DNA from: Pandoraea bronchicola | GTDB lineage: Bacteria; Pseudomonadota; Gammaproteobacteria; Burkholderiales; Burkholderiaceae | Direction: 5' to 3' | NCBI RefSeq assembly: GCF_902459805.1 | Contig: NZ_CABPST010000001.1 | Span: forward strand, 434,001-498,000 | DNA: 64,000 bases | Part shown: one piece after another, positions 56,970 to 64,000 of the stretch | Layout: each line of letters starts with the position of its first letter | How positions within the stretch are numbered: position 1 is the first letter of the stretch | Notes under the pieces: model-generated | The model's database searches: none | Told to the model about the DNA's origin: nothing | What the model saw: only the letters and a program-made list of their open reading frames with translations | Made by a program: the position numbers and the translations under genes

Positions 56970-59087
56970 ATGCGGTATTCGTCGCATTGTCGTGCGATTA
57001 ATGCTCCCCCCTGCTACCAGACCGAGCGTATTGACGTCTCCCGCGAGACACATGCGCTCGCCACGCCGGCCTTCCCTCGCGAATTTAACGGCTCTCGCAA
57101 TTGCCGCAAACGCCTCGGTCGTGCCGTATCGGGCCGGCCAAGTGCCCGTATCGAGTCGTCTTCGTCCGCCAGCCCGTGGTCGAGCGCATTCGCGGTGATT
57201 CTGGTCGCAAACCTCATCGCTCCCTCCGCGCTGGCCATGCCCACGCTTCCCCGCTTTCAAGGTGGACAGCGGGAGTGGGAGGACGCGGCCGGCAATGCCT
57301 CGGCGAGCGCATCGGTGGGGCTGGCTGACGCATCGCCCGAAGTCGAAATGTATCCACTGCCTGCGCCGGGCATCAAACTTCATTACACCCTTCGGGAGTT
57401 TCTCAGAGCGGTCGCCAGCGCCAGTGCGCCGTTCCGCAGTCTTGGCAAAACCCTGGGGGACGTGTACAGCGCGATCAGCGGTGAAGACGTCGATCCACCG
57501 GCACTTGAGACGGCCAAGCGCATCGGTGGCGTTGTCGACGCCGCGACGGGCTTGATACCCAGGGTGCAATTGGCGCGATTGCCCGCTCATTTGGCCGGGC
57601 TGACTGCCGACGCACTCGATGGCAAATTCCCGCAAGTGGCAGAGCTGACCAGCTTGGTGCAACTGAGCGACCCGCGCACGTTCGGGAACGGCGTGCCAGA
57701 ACCACAGGAAGCACCGGAAGCACCGGAAGTCCCCCCGCTTTGGTTCAGACGCGCCTCCATGCATGAGCCTGCGCCCGTTGACGATGCCCTTGCGGTCGCG
57801 CCGTCCGACGGCGTTGCCGACGATCTCGACCCCGATAGTCAACCCGCGCCCGTCATCGCTGACCAGCGAGACGACAGGTCACACCTGCCGGACACCGATG
57901 ATGCCGCCTCTGCCAAGGCAATGCGCATCGAAGGCGAACATCATTACCTGCAGGGATACGAACAGCCGCTGCCGTCGCACGCCATGCCTTCCATGCCGGA
58001 TCGCCAGCTGATCGCCGTCAACGGTCGTCGTTATCTCGTTGGGGAATCCGGCTACTACCATGTGACGCCCGGCCAGAGCGCCGATCACTGGCTGATCAAT
58101 GCGCCGCGCGGCACCCGTGCGCAAGTGCCGGTGAGATACGACGCGCAGACCGGCAAGTGGCAGGCAGATGCGCCGTTGCGGTTGTGCGGCGGGGGGTGCG
58201 GCCCGAGCCGGGAGTCCACACCCGATAGCGTCGCCATGAGCAAGAACGACGTCGCCGAGGCGATTCGCCATATTGCCGACCGCGACGTGCGCGACGCGAT
58301 ACAGCAGGCATACAGCGATCTCGCGCACTTGCATCTGATGCGCACCAATCGTGAAGACCTACGGTCATTGCGCGATAACTCGATTGTCGAGCACCGTCGT
58401 ATTCTGGTGCGCCAGTTGATGCGACTCGATCCGCATTCGACGTTGTTCGAACAGCAACGCGAGGCCGCCCTCATCACGGCGATGCACTATGACAACTACA
58501 TTGAATACAGTCTCGCCGACCTGGGCTCCGAGGCGTTCTGCCAGGAGAACGCGGAAATCCTGTTTCATTATCTGCTCACACGCGGCGTGCCCGGCAACAA
58601 CATCCGGATGATCACCGTGAGGTCGCAAGGCCGCCCGCCGCATGTGATGGTGCTTTATACGGAGTCCGACCCGTTTATCGATCTGCTCGATCTGACGACG
58701 CCGCAGCCGCCCGTCTTCGGTCACGATGACGGCATTCCCGGTGACATGTTTGCTGGCGCCCTCTTCCTGTCGCGCGGCTCCACCGTACTGCTTGACCCCT
58801 GGAGCCGAATCAAGGCGTCGTCGTTTCCCTGGACCAACGACGCCGACGACGTGAGGCGCATGCTCGAAATCGCACTCGCCGACACAGGGCGAATTCCCGG
58901 CAGTCCCTATACGGTATCGCTGACTCGGCCGTACCCGGCGCCTCGGGAGCGTGCCGCGTCGTCAAGCGGGAGTTCCCTCAGCATGCGGAGCCAGGGCAGT
59001 TCGGCGGGCGACTCGATACGCTCCGGCCCGTCGCATCGGACCCCACCCGGCGCATCGCCGAAACGTGACCACGACACGCCGCTTTGA
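56970..59087 (+). CDS. Uncharacterised paralogous protein 1 with Cys-His-Asp triad (tandem triplet)
   Basis: 705 residues, no named family recognised. AGGAGGT lies 6 bases before the ATG, fixing the start. Layout: conserved start motif MRYSSHCRA; basic, Ser-rich leader to about 69; hydrophobic segment 70-89 (WSSAFAVILVANLIAPSALA) resembling the core and cleavage site of a late signal peptide; helical domain 135-240 (HYTLREFLRAVASASAPFRS, DAATGLIPRV); acidic/Pro linker to 315; central block 325-414 (GYEQPLP, ESGYYHV, DHWLINAPRG) ending with the Cys pair in LRLCGGGCGPSR (406, 410); C-terminal domain with Cys524 (EAFCQENAEILFHYLL), His558 (PPHVMVLYTES) and Asp609 (TVLLDPWS); Ser/Gly-rich tail from 660. 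Order and local motifs recall transglutaminase/papain-like enzymes. Likely an exported enzyme or effector; activity and target unknown. Confidence 0.8.
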   Translation: MRYSSHCRAINAPPCYQTERIDVSRETHALATPAFPREFNGSRNCRKRLGRAVSGRPSARIESSSSASPWSSAFAVILVANLIAPSALAMPTLPRFQGGQREWEDAAGNASASASVGLADASPEVEMYPLPAPGIKLHYTLREFLRAVASASAPFRSLGKTLGDVYSAISGEDVDPPALETAKRIGGVVDAATGLIPRVQLARLPAHLAGLTADALDGKFPQVAELTSLVQLSDPRTFGNGVPEPQEAPEAPEVPPLWFRRASMHEPAPVDDALAVAPSDGVADDLDPDSQPAPVIADQRDDRSHLPDTDDAASAKAMRIEGEHHYLQGYEQPLPSHAMPSMPDRQLIAVNGRRYLVGESGYYHVTPGQSADHWLINAPRGTRAQVPVRYDAQTGKWQADAPLRLCGGGCGPSRESTPDSVAMSKNDVAEAIRHIADRDVRDAIQQAYSDLAHLHLMRTNREDLRSLRDNSIVEHRRILVRQLMRLDPHSTLFEQQREAALITAMHYDNYIEYSLADLGSEAFCQENAEILFHYLLTRGVPGNNIRMITVRSQGRPPHVMVLYTESDPFIDLLDLTTPQPPVFGHDDGIPGDMFAGALFLSRGSTVLLDPWSRIKASSFPWTNDADDVRRMLEIALADTGRIPGSPYTVSLTRPYPAPRERAASSSGSSLSMRSQGSSAGDSIRSGPSHRTPPGASPKRDHDTPL

Positions 59088-59099
59088 TTCCGGCTTGAC

Positions 59100-59139
59100 C
59101 GTTACCTCGTTACCTCGTTACCCCGTTACCTCATTACCC
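59100..59139 (+). repeat. Five tandem copies of an 8-bp unit
   Basis: CGTTACCT is repeated five times without gaps, with variants CGTTACCC (third) and CATTACCC (fifth). It lies in the 146 bases between the first and second paralogue, 13 bases after the stop codon. Confidence 0.9.
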
Positions 59140-59233
59140 CGGTGCGCTTGCGGACCCCGTAACGCCGATGCCGTGCGTGAGCCGCCCGGGCCCGCTCCTT
59201 TCAACGCGTCGCACACCTTATGGAAATAGGGTC

Positions 59234-61366
59234 ATGCCATATCTGTCACATCACCGTCTCACCAACGCCACACCTCACTACGGCATTCCGCCCACGGCAA
59301 ATCACCGGGAACCCAGACCGCGCGCGCCCTTCGCCACGGAATTGCGTCACGTGTGCCTCGCGCGCGCAACGCATGCCGCACACGCCGTAGACATGCGCAT
59401 ACGCTTGAGCCCGGCCTCACCGATGGCCTGGCGGACCGCCTTCGCAGTGATGCTCGTTGCCGCCAATACGGGCACGCCGAATGCCCTCCCGACCGACGAG
59501 CCACAACGCGACCAAGACATGCATCCGGCCGATCCGGGCGAAGGCGGTCGTATTCCGGCGAATCCGGCGCCGCCCCCGGCAGAAATCAGCGTGATGCGAG
59601 AGAACGAGCAGGCCGACGTTTTGCGCGTGTCTATCGAACACTCGCCCATTCGAACGCACTACGCCTTCGGCGACGTGCTGAGAGCCATATCCGCCGGAGA
59701 CCAGCCATTGCGCAAATTGAGCGAATCCATTTGCGTCTTTCACGAGCTACTGAGTGGCAACGCGCTCGACCCGAGAACGGGTGCGACGCTGCAACAGATC
59801 GCGGGTTTGATCGGTATGGCGACCGGCCTGATTCCGCAAGTGCAGCAACTGAGAATCGCGAATGAAGTGGGGGGCACGCCGCTGACGTCAGGCGAGATGG
59901 ACGAGACGGTTCAACGGGTGGACCCGCGCAACTTTGCCGGGTCGGAAGGGGGACGTGCCACGCAGCGGGTCGTCAATCTGCCCTTCCTGCCCGACGCCGC
60001 CAACGCCGCCCATGTCGTCCGACGGCTGCCGTCAGAGCCCGTCGAAACATACGTCCGCCCCGAGGCCGACGGAGCTCCCGTGCCACCGCAGGCGCCTCTC
60101 GTGCACGAGCGCGCACGCGATACCGACGAAGCGCAAAGCTATGCCATTGCGCAGGCACCGCACAGCCCCGACACGGTCAACCCTTCGCCTGCCGACTTCA
60201 AGATCGAGAGCGAACGCGCATTCTTGCGGGGATATGAACGCATCCTGACGCCCGACGCATTACCGACAGACCGTCACGCGCGGCTGATGCTCGTGAACGG
60301 CCATCACCACATCCGGGGTGAAGCCGGTTACTACCGCGCGACGCGTGCACGCGACGGCAACCATTGGCTCGTCGACGCCCCCCAGGGCAGCGACGCGAAA
60401 GCACAGGTTCCGGTGACATATGACGCCGCGTCCGGTCAATGGCGCGCCCATGCGCCGTTACGCCTGTGCGGCGGAGGTGGCTGCGCACCGAGCCGCAAAG
60501 CCACCCCCGACGGCATTGCGATCAAGTATCAGCAGATCGCCGACGCGGTACGTCATCTTCCCGAAGCACACGTGCGCACCGCCATCGAACGGGCATTCCA
60601 CGATGTGAGCCGTTTGCGCCTGATGCGAACCCATCGGGGCGAACTGAGACCGATGCGGAACAACGCGATGACAGGACACCGCGCGGCTTTGGCCGAGGCC
60701 ATGAAGCTGATCGATCCCAAAGCCTCCCTGCTCGTCCAACAGCGCGAAGCCGCGATCGCGACGACGCATTACTACTGGAGCCGTGAAGCCGAAGCCGAAG
60801 CCTTTTGTCAGGAAAATGCCGAAGTGCTTTTCCACTTCTTGCTGGAGCACGGTGTCCCCGACGATCGGATTCGCATGATTACCGTTCAACCCCGTGACCG
60901 GCCGCCCCATGTCGTGGTGCTCTACACCGAGTCGCAAGTCATTCTCGACTTGCTGGAACTGGCCACACCGCAACCGCCCGTGATCGGCTACACCGACGGT
61001 GTAGACGACATGTCATTCTCGGCATGGCTATTCATGACGCGCGACACCACGGTGCTTCTGGACGCCTGGAGTTCAACCCAAGCGACTTCGTTTGCACATG
61101 CGACGTCTGAACAGCGCCTGGCCGATACACTCGACGCCGCCCTTGCTGACACCGGGCATCGACCCGGCAGCCCGTACGTCGTATCGATCACACGTCCGCT
61201 CCGTGGGCAACGCTCCCGCACAGCCGGCCAAGGCAGCATGGCGAGCCGGGGAAGTGCGGGGAGTTCGGACGCATCCGGAAGCTCCGGCCGTGCTTCTGCA
61301 GCATCCGGCGCAAGCGCAAGCCCGCGCAGCCATCTGCCTCACGGCGGCCCACCTGCGATGCGATAA
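59234..61366 (+). CDS. Uncharacterised paralogous protein 2 with Cys-His-Asp triad (tandem triplet)
   Basis: 710 residues from ATG 59234, chosen because MPYLSHHRL aligns with the starts of the neighbouring paralogues; a 22-codon extension from 59168 breaks this. GGAAATAGGG upstream is a weak SD. Same layout as the first: basic leader, hydrophobic segment about 64-86 (MAWRTAFAVMLVAANTG), helical domain 138-235 (HYAFGDVLRAI, GMATGLIPQVQ), central block 328-421 with HWLVDAPQGS and LRLCGGGGCAPSR (Cys412, Cys417, one extra Gly), then Cys525 (EAFCQENAEVLFHFLL), His559 (PPHVVVLYTES) and Asp610 (TVLLDAWS, Ala in place of Pro). The tail is Ser/Gly/Ala-rich. Function unknown; probably exported. Confidence 0.8.
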   Translation: MPYLSHHRLTNATPHYGIPPTANHREPRPRAPFATELRHVCLARATHAAHAVDMRIRLSPASPMAWRTAFAVMLVAANTGTPNALPTDEPQRDQDMHPADPGEGGRIPANPAPPPAEISVMRENEQADVLRVSIEHSPIRTHYAFGDVLRAISAGDQPLRKLSESICVFHELLSGNALDPRTGATLQQIAGLIGMATGLIPQVQQLRIANEVGGTPLTSGEMDETVQRVDPRNFAGSEGGRATQRVVNLPFLPDAANAAHVVRRLPSEPVETYVRPEADGAPVPPQAPLVHERARDTDEAQSYAIAQAPHSPDTVNPSPADFKIESERAFLRGYERILTPDALPTDRHARLMLVNGHHHIRGEAGYYRATRARDGNHWLVDAPQGSDAKAQVPVTYDAASGQWRAHAPLRLCGGGGCAPSRKATPDGIAIKYQQIADAVRHLPEAHVRTAIERAFHDVSRLRLMRTHRGELRPMRNNAMTGHRAALAEAMKLIDPKASLLVQQREAAIATTHYYWSREAEAEAFCQENAEVLFHFLLEHGVPDDRIRMITVQPRDRPPHVVVLYTESQVILDLLELATPQPPVIGYTDGVDDMSFSAWLFMTRDTTVLLDAWSSTQATSFAHATSEQRLADTLDAALADTGHRPGSPYVVSITRPLRGQRSRTAGQGSMASRGSAGSSDASGSSGRASAASGASASPRSHLPHGGPPAMR

Positions 61367-61501
61367 CACCGCCTGGCCGCCGCGCCGCTCTCCAAATTGC
61401 ACGCCTCACTGATGATGGCGAGCGCGGCAGCGAATTTCCCTGCGTATTCATTGCATGTCAGCCCCGGCACATGGTGCTCATCGGGCGCTTCGGAGAAACT
61501 C

Positions 61502-63637
61502 ATGCCATTTGCTTTGCACCACCGCGCCTCAAGCATTCACACATGTTACGGACTACCAAGTGAAATCCAGTTTGTCAGACGCCAGCCGAATGCCGCAGCA
61601 GGTTTTCCGCATACCTTTCGCGGCGCGCGCAGCGTGCGCTCCGACGCAGGCTCTCGCGCCGCAGTGCGTCGCGAGCGGAGCGTGAGCAGCAAGCGACCGG
61701 AGGGGACCGTCTGGCCCGCCGCGTTTGCGATCATGCTCGTGGCGAATCTCGCAACACCCGCTGCGGGCATGGTGCCGAAACGCGAGCCGCGCCCCGCCCC
61801 GGAGCATCTGGCAGACTATGCGGTCGCCGCGACATTCGCGCCTGAAGCACTGCCTCGCACGCACGCCCCGGCATCATCCGAGGTCGGCGACGTGATCATT
61901 CAGCCCCTGGCGCTATCGTCAATCAAGTCCGATTACACGTTTCATGATTTCCTGAAGGCGGTGGCTGCCGCGCGAGCGCCCTTCCACTATCTGGGGGAAT
62001 CGGTGGGGGATGCCTATGAGGCGCTTAGCGGTCAGGAGGTCGATCCGGGCGTGCGCCGCGGTGTTCAGATCGGAACCGATACGCTGGACCTCGCGACCGG
62101 CTTGCTGCCCAACGTTCGCATGTTGCGGCTGCCGGGCGAGCTGGCGGACATCGCCGTGGACGAACTGGACGGCAGGGTCCCCAGCGCCGAAAAGATCGCT
62201 GGCGTTCTGCAATATGGCGACCCTCGCAGCCTGGGTCCGGCATCGCGGTCTCACGCAGAATCGTCCGGGCCGGCCGGCTCGCCCTCAGCACCGAGACCCG
62301 TGACGCAATATCGGCCGGTGCAACGTGTCGGCGCAAAACCCCTCGAACCGAGACTTGAGAACGTCGACCCCGGCGATCCGTTCAGCGAGCCTGTCGAAGA
62401 CGAAGCAGCCGGCGCGGTAGAAGTGGCGCGCGCGGCGCCCTTCCCGTCGACCGTTGATCAGGCACCCGCCCCCGCTCCGGCAAGCCCGTTTTACATCGTT
62501 GACGAGCAAGCGCATCTGCGTGGCTATGAACAGCAACTGCCGGCGGAACAGCTTCCGGCAGACGTTCCATCGCGTGTCGTCGTGGTGAATGGGCATTACT
62601 ACCTGAAGGGCGAAGCAGGCTACTACCGGGCCCAGCGCGGCATAAGTGCCGATCATTGGCTGATCGACGCGCCCCAAGGCAGCGAAAGCCGGGCGCAAGT
62701 GCCGGTCACGTATGACGCGAACACGGGGCAATGGCACGCCCATGCGCCGTTACGAATGTGCGGTGGCGGGTGTGTTCCGAGCCGGCTCGCTCAGCCGCCC
62801 GACAGCATAGCCGCCAGCTACGACGACATTTTCAGTGCCGTGCGTCATCTTCCTGACGAAGGCGTACAAGAGGCGATTCAATACGCGTTTGCCGAATTAA
62901 GTGAATTGCATCTGCGACGAACAAATCGCGCCGATCTGCATTCCATTCGCGACAATTCAATCATCAATCATCGTGCCGCGCTGCGCGGCGCCATGAAAAA
63001 GCAGATTGATCCAGACGCACCGCTGGTCAAGCAACAGCGCATTGCGTCGGAGATCACGACGCTCTATTACCAGTGGGGCCCCTCGACCGAAGCATTTTGT
63101 CAGGAGAACGCTGAAATTCTTTTTCATTTCCTCCTGGACAACGGCATCTCGAAAAACCGGATTCGCATGATCACGATCAAGCCGCAAAACCGGTCGCCTC
63201 ATGTCATGGTGCTTTACACGGAATCCGAGCACCTTATCGCGTTGATGGACCGCTCGACGCTACAGCCTCCGCACCCGCTGCGCCGGGACGGCATCAGCCA
63301 CGAGTTCTTCCGGGAAGCCGCGTATCTGACGCGTCATTCGACGATACTTCTGGACCCGTGGAGCAGAACGAAAGCCATTTCGTTTGCCGGTGCGGCCAAC
63401 CGATTCGACGCTGGCCGCATCATCAACCGGGCACTCGTCGATATCGGACATACGCCCGGGAGTCCCTATACCGTCTCCGTTACGCGTCCGCTGGGCAACC
63501 CCAAGGCGCACCCGAGAGGCTCGACCGGTGAAGCGCATTCGCCCGGTCAATCGACGTCGAACACCGAGAGCAGAGGCAACAGCCCGTCGTCGGAAGACAC
63601 CGAGTTATCGGACGCTGGACCCGCTTCATCGAATTGA
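61502..63637 (+). CDS. Uncharacterised paralogous protein 3 with Cys-His-Asp triad (tandem triplet)
   Basis: 711 residues from ATG 61502, preceded by GGAG at good spacing; MPFALHHRA matches the paralogue starts, so a 35-codon longer frame is rejected. Arg-rich leader, hydrophobic segment about 71-90 (WPAAFAIMLVANLATPAAG), helical domain 141-245 (DYTFHDFLKAVAAARAPFHY, DLATGLLPNV), Pro-rich linker, central block 338-428 with GYEQQLP, DHWLIDAPQG and LRMCGGGCVPSR (Cys420, Cys424), then Cys533 (EAFCQENAEILFHFLL), His567 (SPHVMVLYTES) and Asp618 (TILLDPWS). Tail Ser/Asn-rich. Codons in 62880-63130 are visibly AT-richer than in surrounding core genes, compatible with transfer. Function unknown. Confidence 0.8.
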   Translation: MPFALHHRASSIHTCYGLPSEIQFVRRQPNAAAGFPHTFRGARSVRSDAGSRAAVRRERSVSSKRPEGTVWPAAFAIMLVANLATPAAGMVPKREPRPAPEHLADYAVAATFAPEALPRTHAPASSEVGDVIIQPLALSSIKSDYTFHDFLKAVAAARAPFHYLGESVGDAYEALSGQEVDPGVRRGVQIGTDTLDLATGLLPNVRMLRLPGELADIAVDELDGRVPSAEKIAGVLQYGDPRSLGPASRSHAESSGPAGSPSAPRPVTQYRPVQRVGAKPLEPRLENVDPGDPFSEPVEDEAAGAVEVARAAPFPSTVDQAPAPAPASPFYIVDEQAHLRGYEQQLPAEQLPADVPSRVVVVNGHYYLKGEAGYYRAQRGISADHWLIDAPQGSESRAQVPVTYDANTGQWHAHAPLRMCGGGCVPSRLAQPPDSIAASYDDIFSAVRHLPDEGVQEAIQYAFAELSELHLRRTNRADLHSIRDNSIINHRAALRGAMKKQIDPDAPLVKQQRIASEITTLYYQWGPSTEAFCQENAEILFHFLLDNGISKNRIRMITIKPQNRSPHVMVLYTESEHLIALMDRSTLQPPHPLRRDGISHEFFREAAYLTRHSTILLDPWSRTKAISFAGAANRFDAGRIINRALVDIGHTPGSPYTVSVTRPLGNPKAHPRGSTGEAHSPGQSTSNTESRGNSPSSEDTELSDAGPASSN

Positions 63638-63730
63638 TTCGTTGTTGACGCGCTCCCTATCTTCCATTGCGCGCATTTCCCGCCCGGATCGGTACGACAC
63701 GTACGCCGATCCCGGGCGGTCAAACCATCG

Positions 63731-64000
63731 TCAGTACGTGTACACGCCGCGTCCGGTCTTCCGGCCGAGGTATCCGGCGGCAACCATCTCCTTGAGCAGC
63801 GGGCACGGACGGTACTTCGAGTCCGCAAACTCTTCGTAGTAGACATTCATCACGGACAGGCAAACGTCCAGACCGATCATATCGGCCAGCGCGAGCGGTC
63901 CGATGGGATGGTTGCAGCCGAGCTTCATGCCTTCGTCGATCTCTTCGGGCGACGCGAGGTTCTCGGCCAGCACGAAGAATGCCTCGTTGATCATCGGCAC
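63731..64000 (-). CDS. 3-hydroxyacyl-CoA dehydrogenase, C-terminal part (cut by window edge)
   Basis: The last ~90 residues are present, the rest lies beyond the right edge. MPMINEAFFVLAENLASPEE, EGMKLGCNHPIGPLALADMI, GLDVCLSVMNVYYEEFADSK and the terminal YLGRKTGRGVYTY are the C-terminal 3HCDH domain of 3-hydroxybutyryl-CoA dehydrogenases (Hbd/PaaH type). It converges with the third paralogue, 93 bases from its stop. It is a core fatty-acid/butyrate metabolism gene. Confidence 0.93.
   Translation of the reverse strand: MPMINEAFFVLAENLASPEEIDEGMKLGCNHPIGPLALADMIGLDVCLSVMNVYYEEFADSKYRPCPLLKEMVAAGYLGRKTGRGVYTY

Noticed and set aside
56806-57198. A 130-codon plus-strand frame overlapping the start of the first paralogue
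   Set aside because: It is out of frame with the paralogue, which has a perfect AGGAGGT and a start motif conserved in its siblings.

Overview
The window looks like a chromosomal segment of a high-GC betaproteobacterium of the Burkholderiaceae, most like Pandoraea or a close relative (inference from protein content: DUF3567 and DUF1840 proteins, a methionine synthase split over two genes, AceK, a LiuR-controlled leucine pathway and a Burkholderia-type porin). No rRNA, tRNA, insertion sequence, phage gene or CRISPR array was recognised.

Layout. 1-6.7 kb: start of an enoyl-CoA hydratase, a branched-chain amino acid type periplasmic binding protein, a fumarylacetoacetate hydrolase family enzyme divergent from an IclR regulator, a DUF3108 protein, an alpha/beta hydrolase and a DUF3567 protein. 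6.8-18.4 kb: housekeeping genes (rhodanese, two-gene MetH, MgtC-like protein, DUF1840 protein, argS, SPOR protein, dsbA, an SDR and a lipoprotein), several closed by clear hairpin terminators. 18.6-39.2 kb: an MHS-type transporter, then a large leucine/isovalerate catabolic region: metallo-hydrolase, liuR, thioesterase, liuA, aceK, carbonic anhydrase, thiolase, SDR, isomerase, YchJ-like protein, liuB, liuC, the biotin operon bioA-bioF-bioD-bioB, and liuD. The biotin genes sit between the genes for the two subunits of the biotin-dependent methylcrotonyl-CoA carboxylase. 39.2-50 kb: AraC regulator, beta-hydroxyacid dehydrogenase, porin, a 1.1 kb stretch with an AT-rich patch and a (CAGTAG)n array, MASE2-GGDEF cyclase, EamA transporter, two related XRE regulators, a hydrolase and a YaeQ protein. 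50-56.3 kb: a second Liu block (ghrA-like gene and liuE behind a LiuR-type operator) followed by small acyl-CoA and redox genes. The window ends inside a 3-hydroxyacyl-CoA dehydrogenase gene.

The least explained part is 56.97-63.64 kb. Three head-to-tail paralogous genes encode proteins of 705, 710 and 711 residues that I cannot assign to a named family. All share a conserved start motif, a long basic leader, a hydrophobic segment, a conserved central block with a Cys pair, and a C-terminal domain whose Cys, His and Asp are spaced identically in all three (34 and 51 residues). Order and local motifs resemble a transglutaminase/papain-like fold, suggesting a tandem family of exported enzymes or effectors.

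Regulation visible in the sequence: LiuR-type boxes lie at three promoters (21215-21236, 21832-21859, 50116-50131). The first two each contain two boxes overlapping with a 6-bp offset; the third has one.
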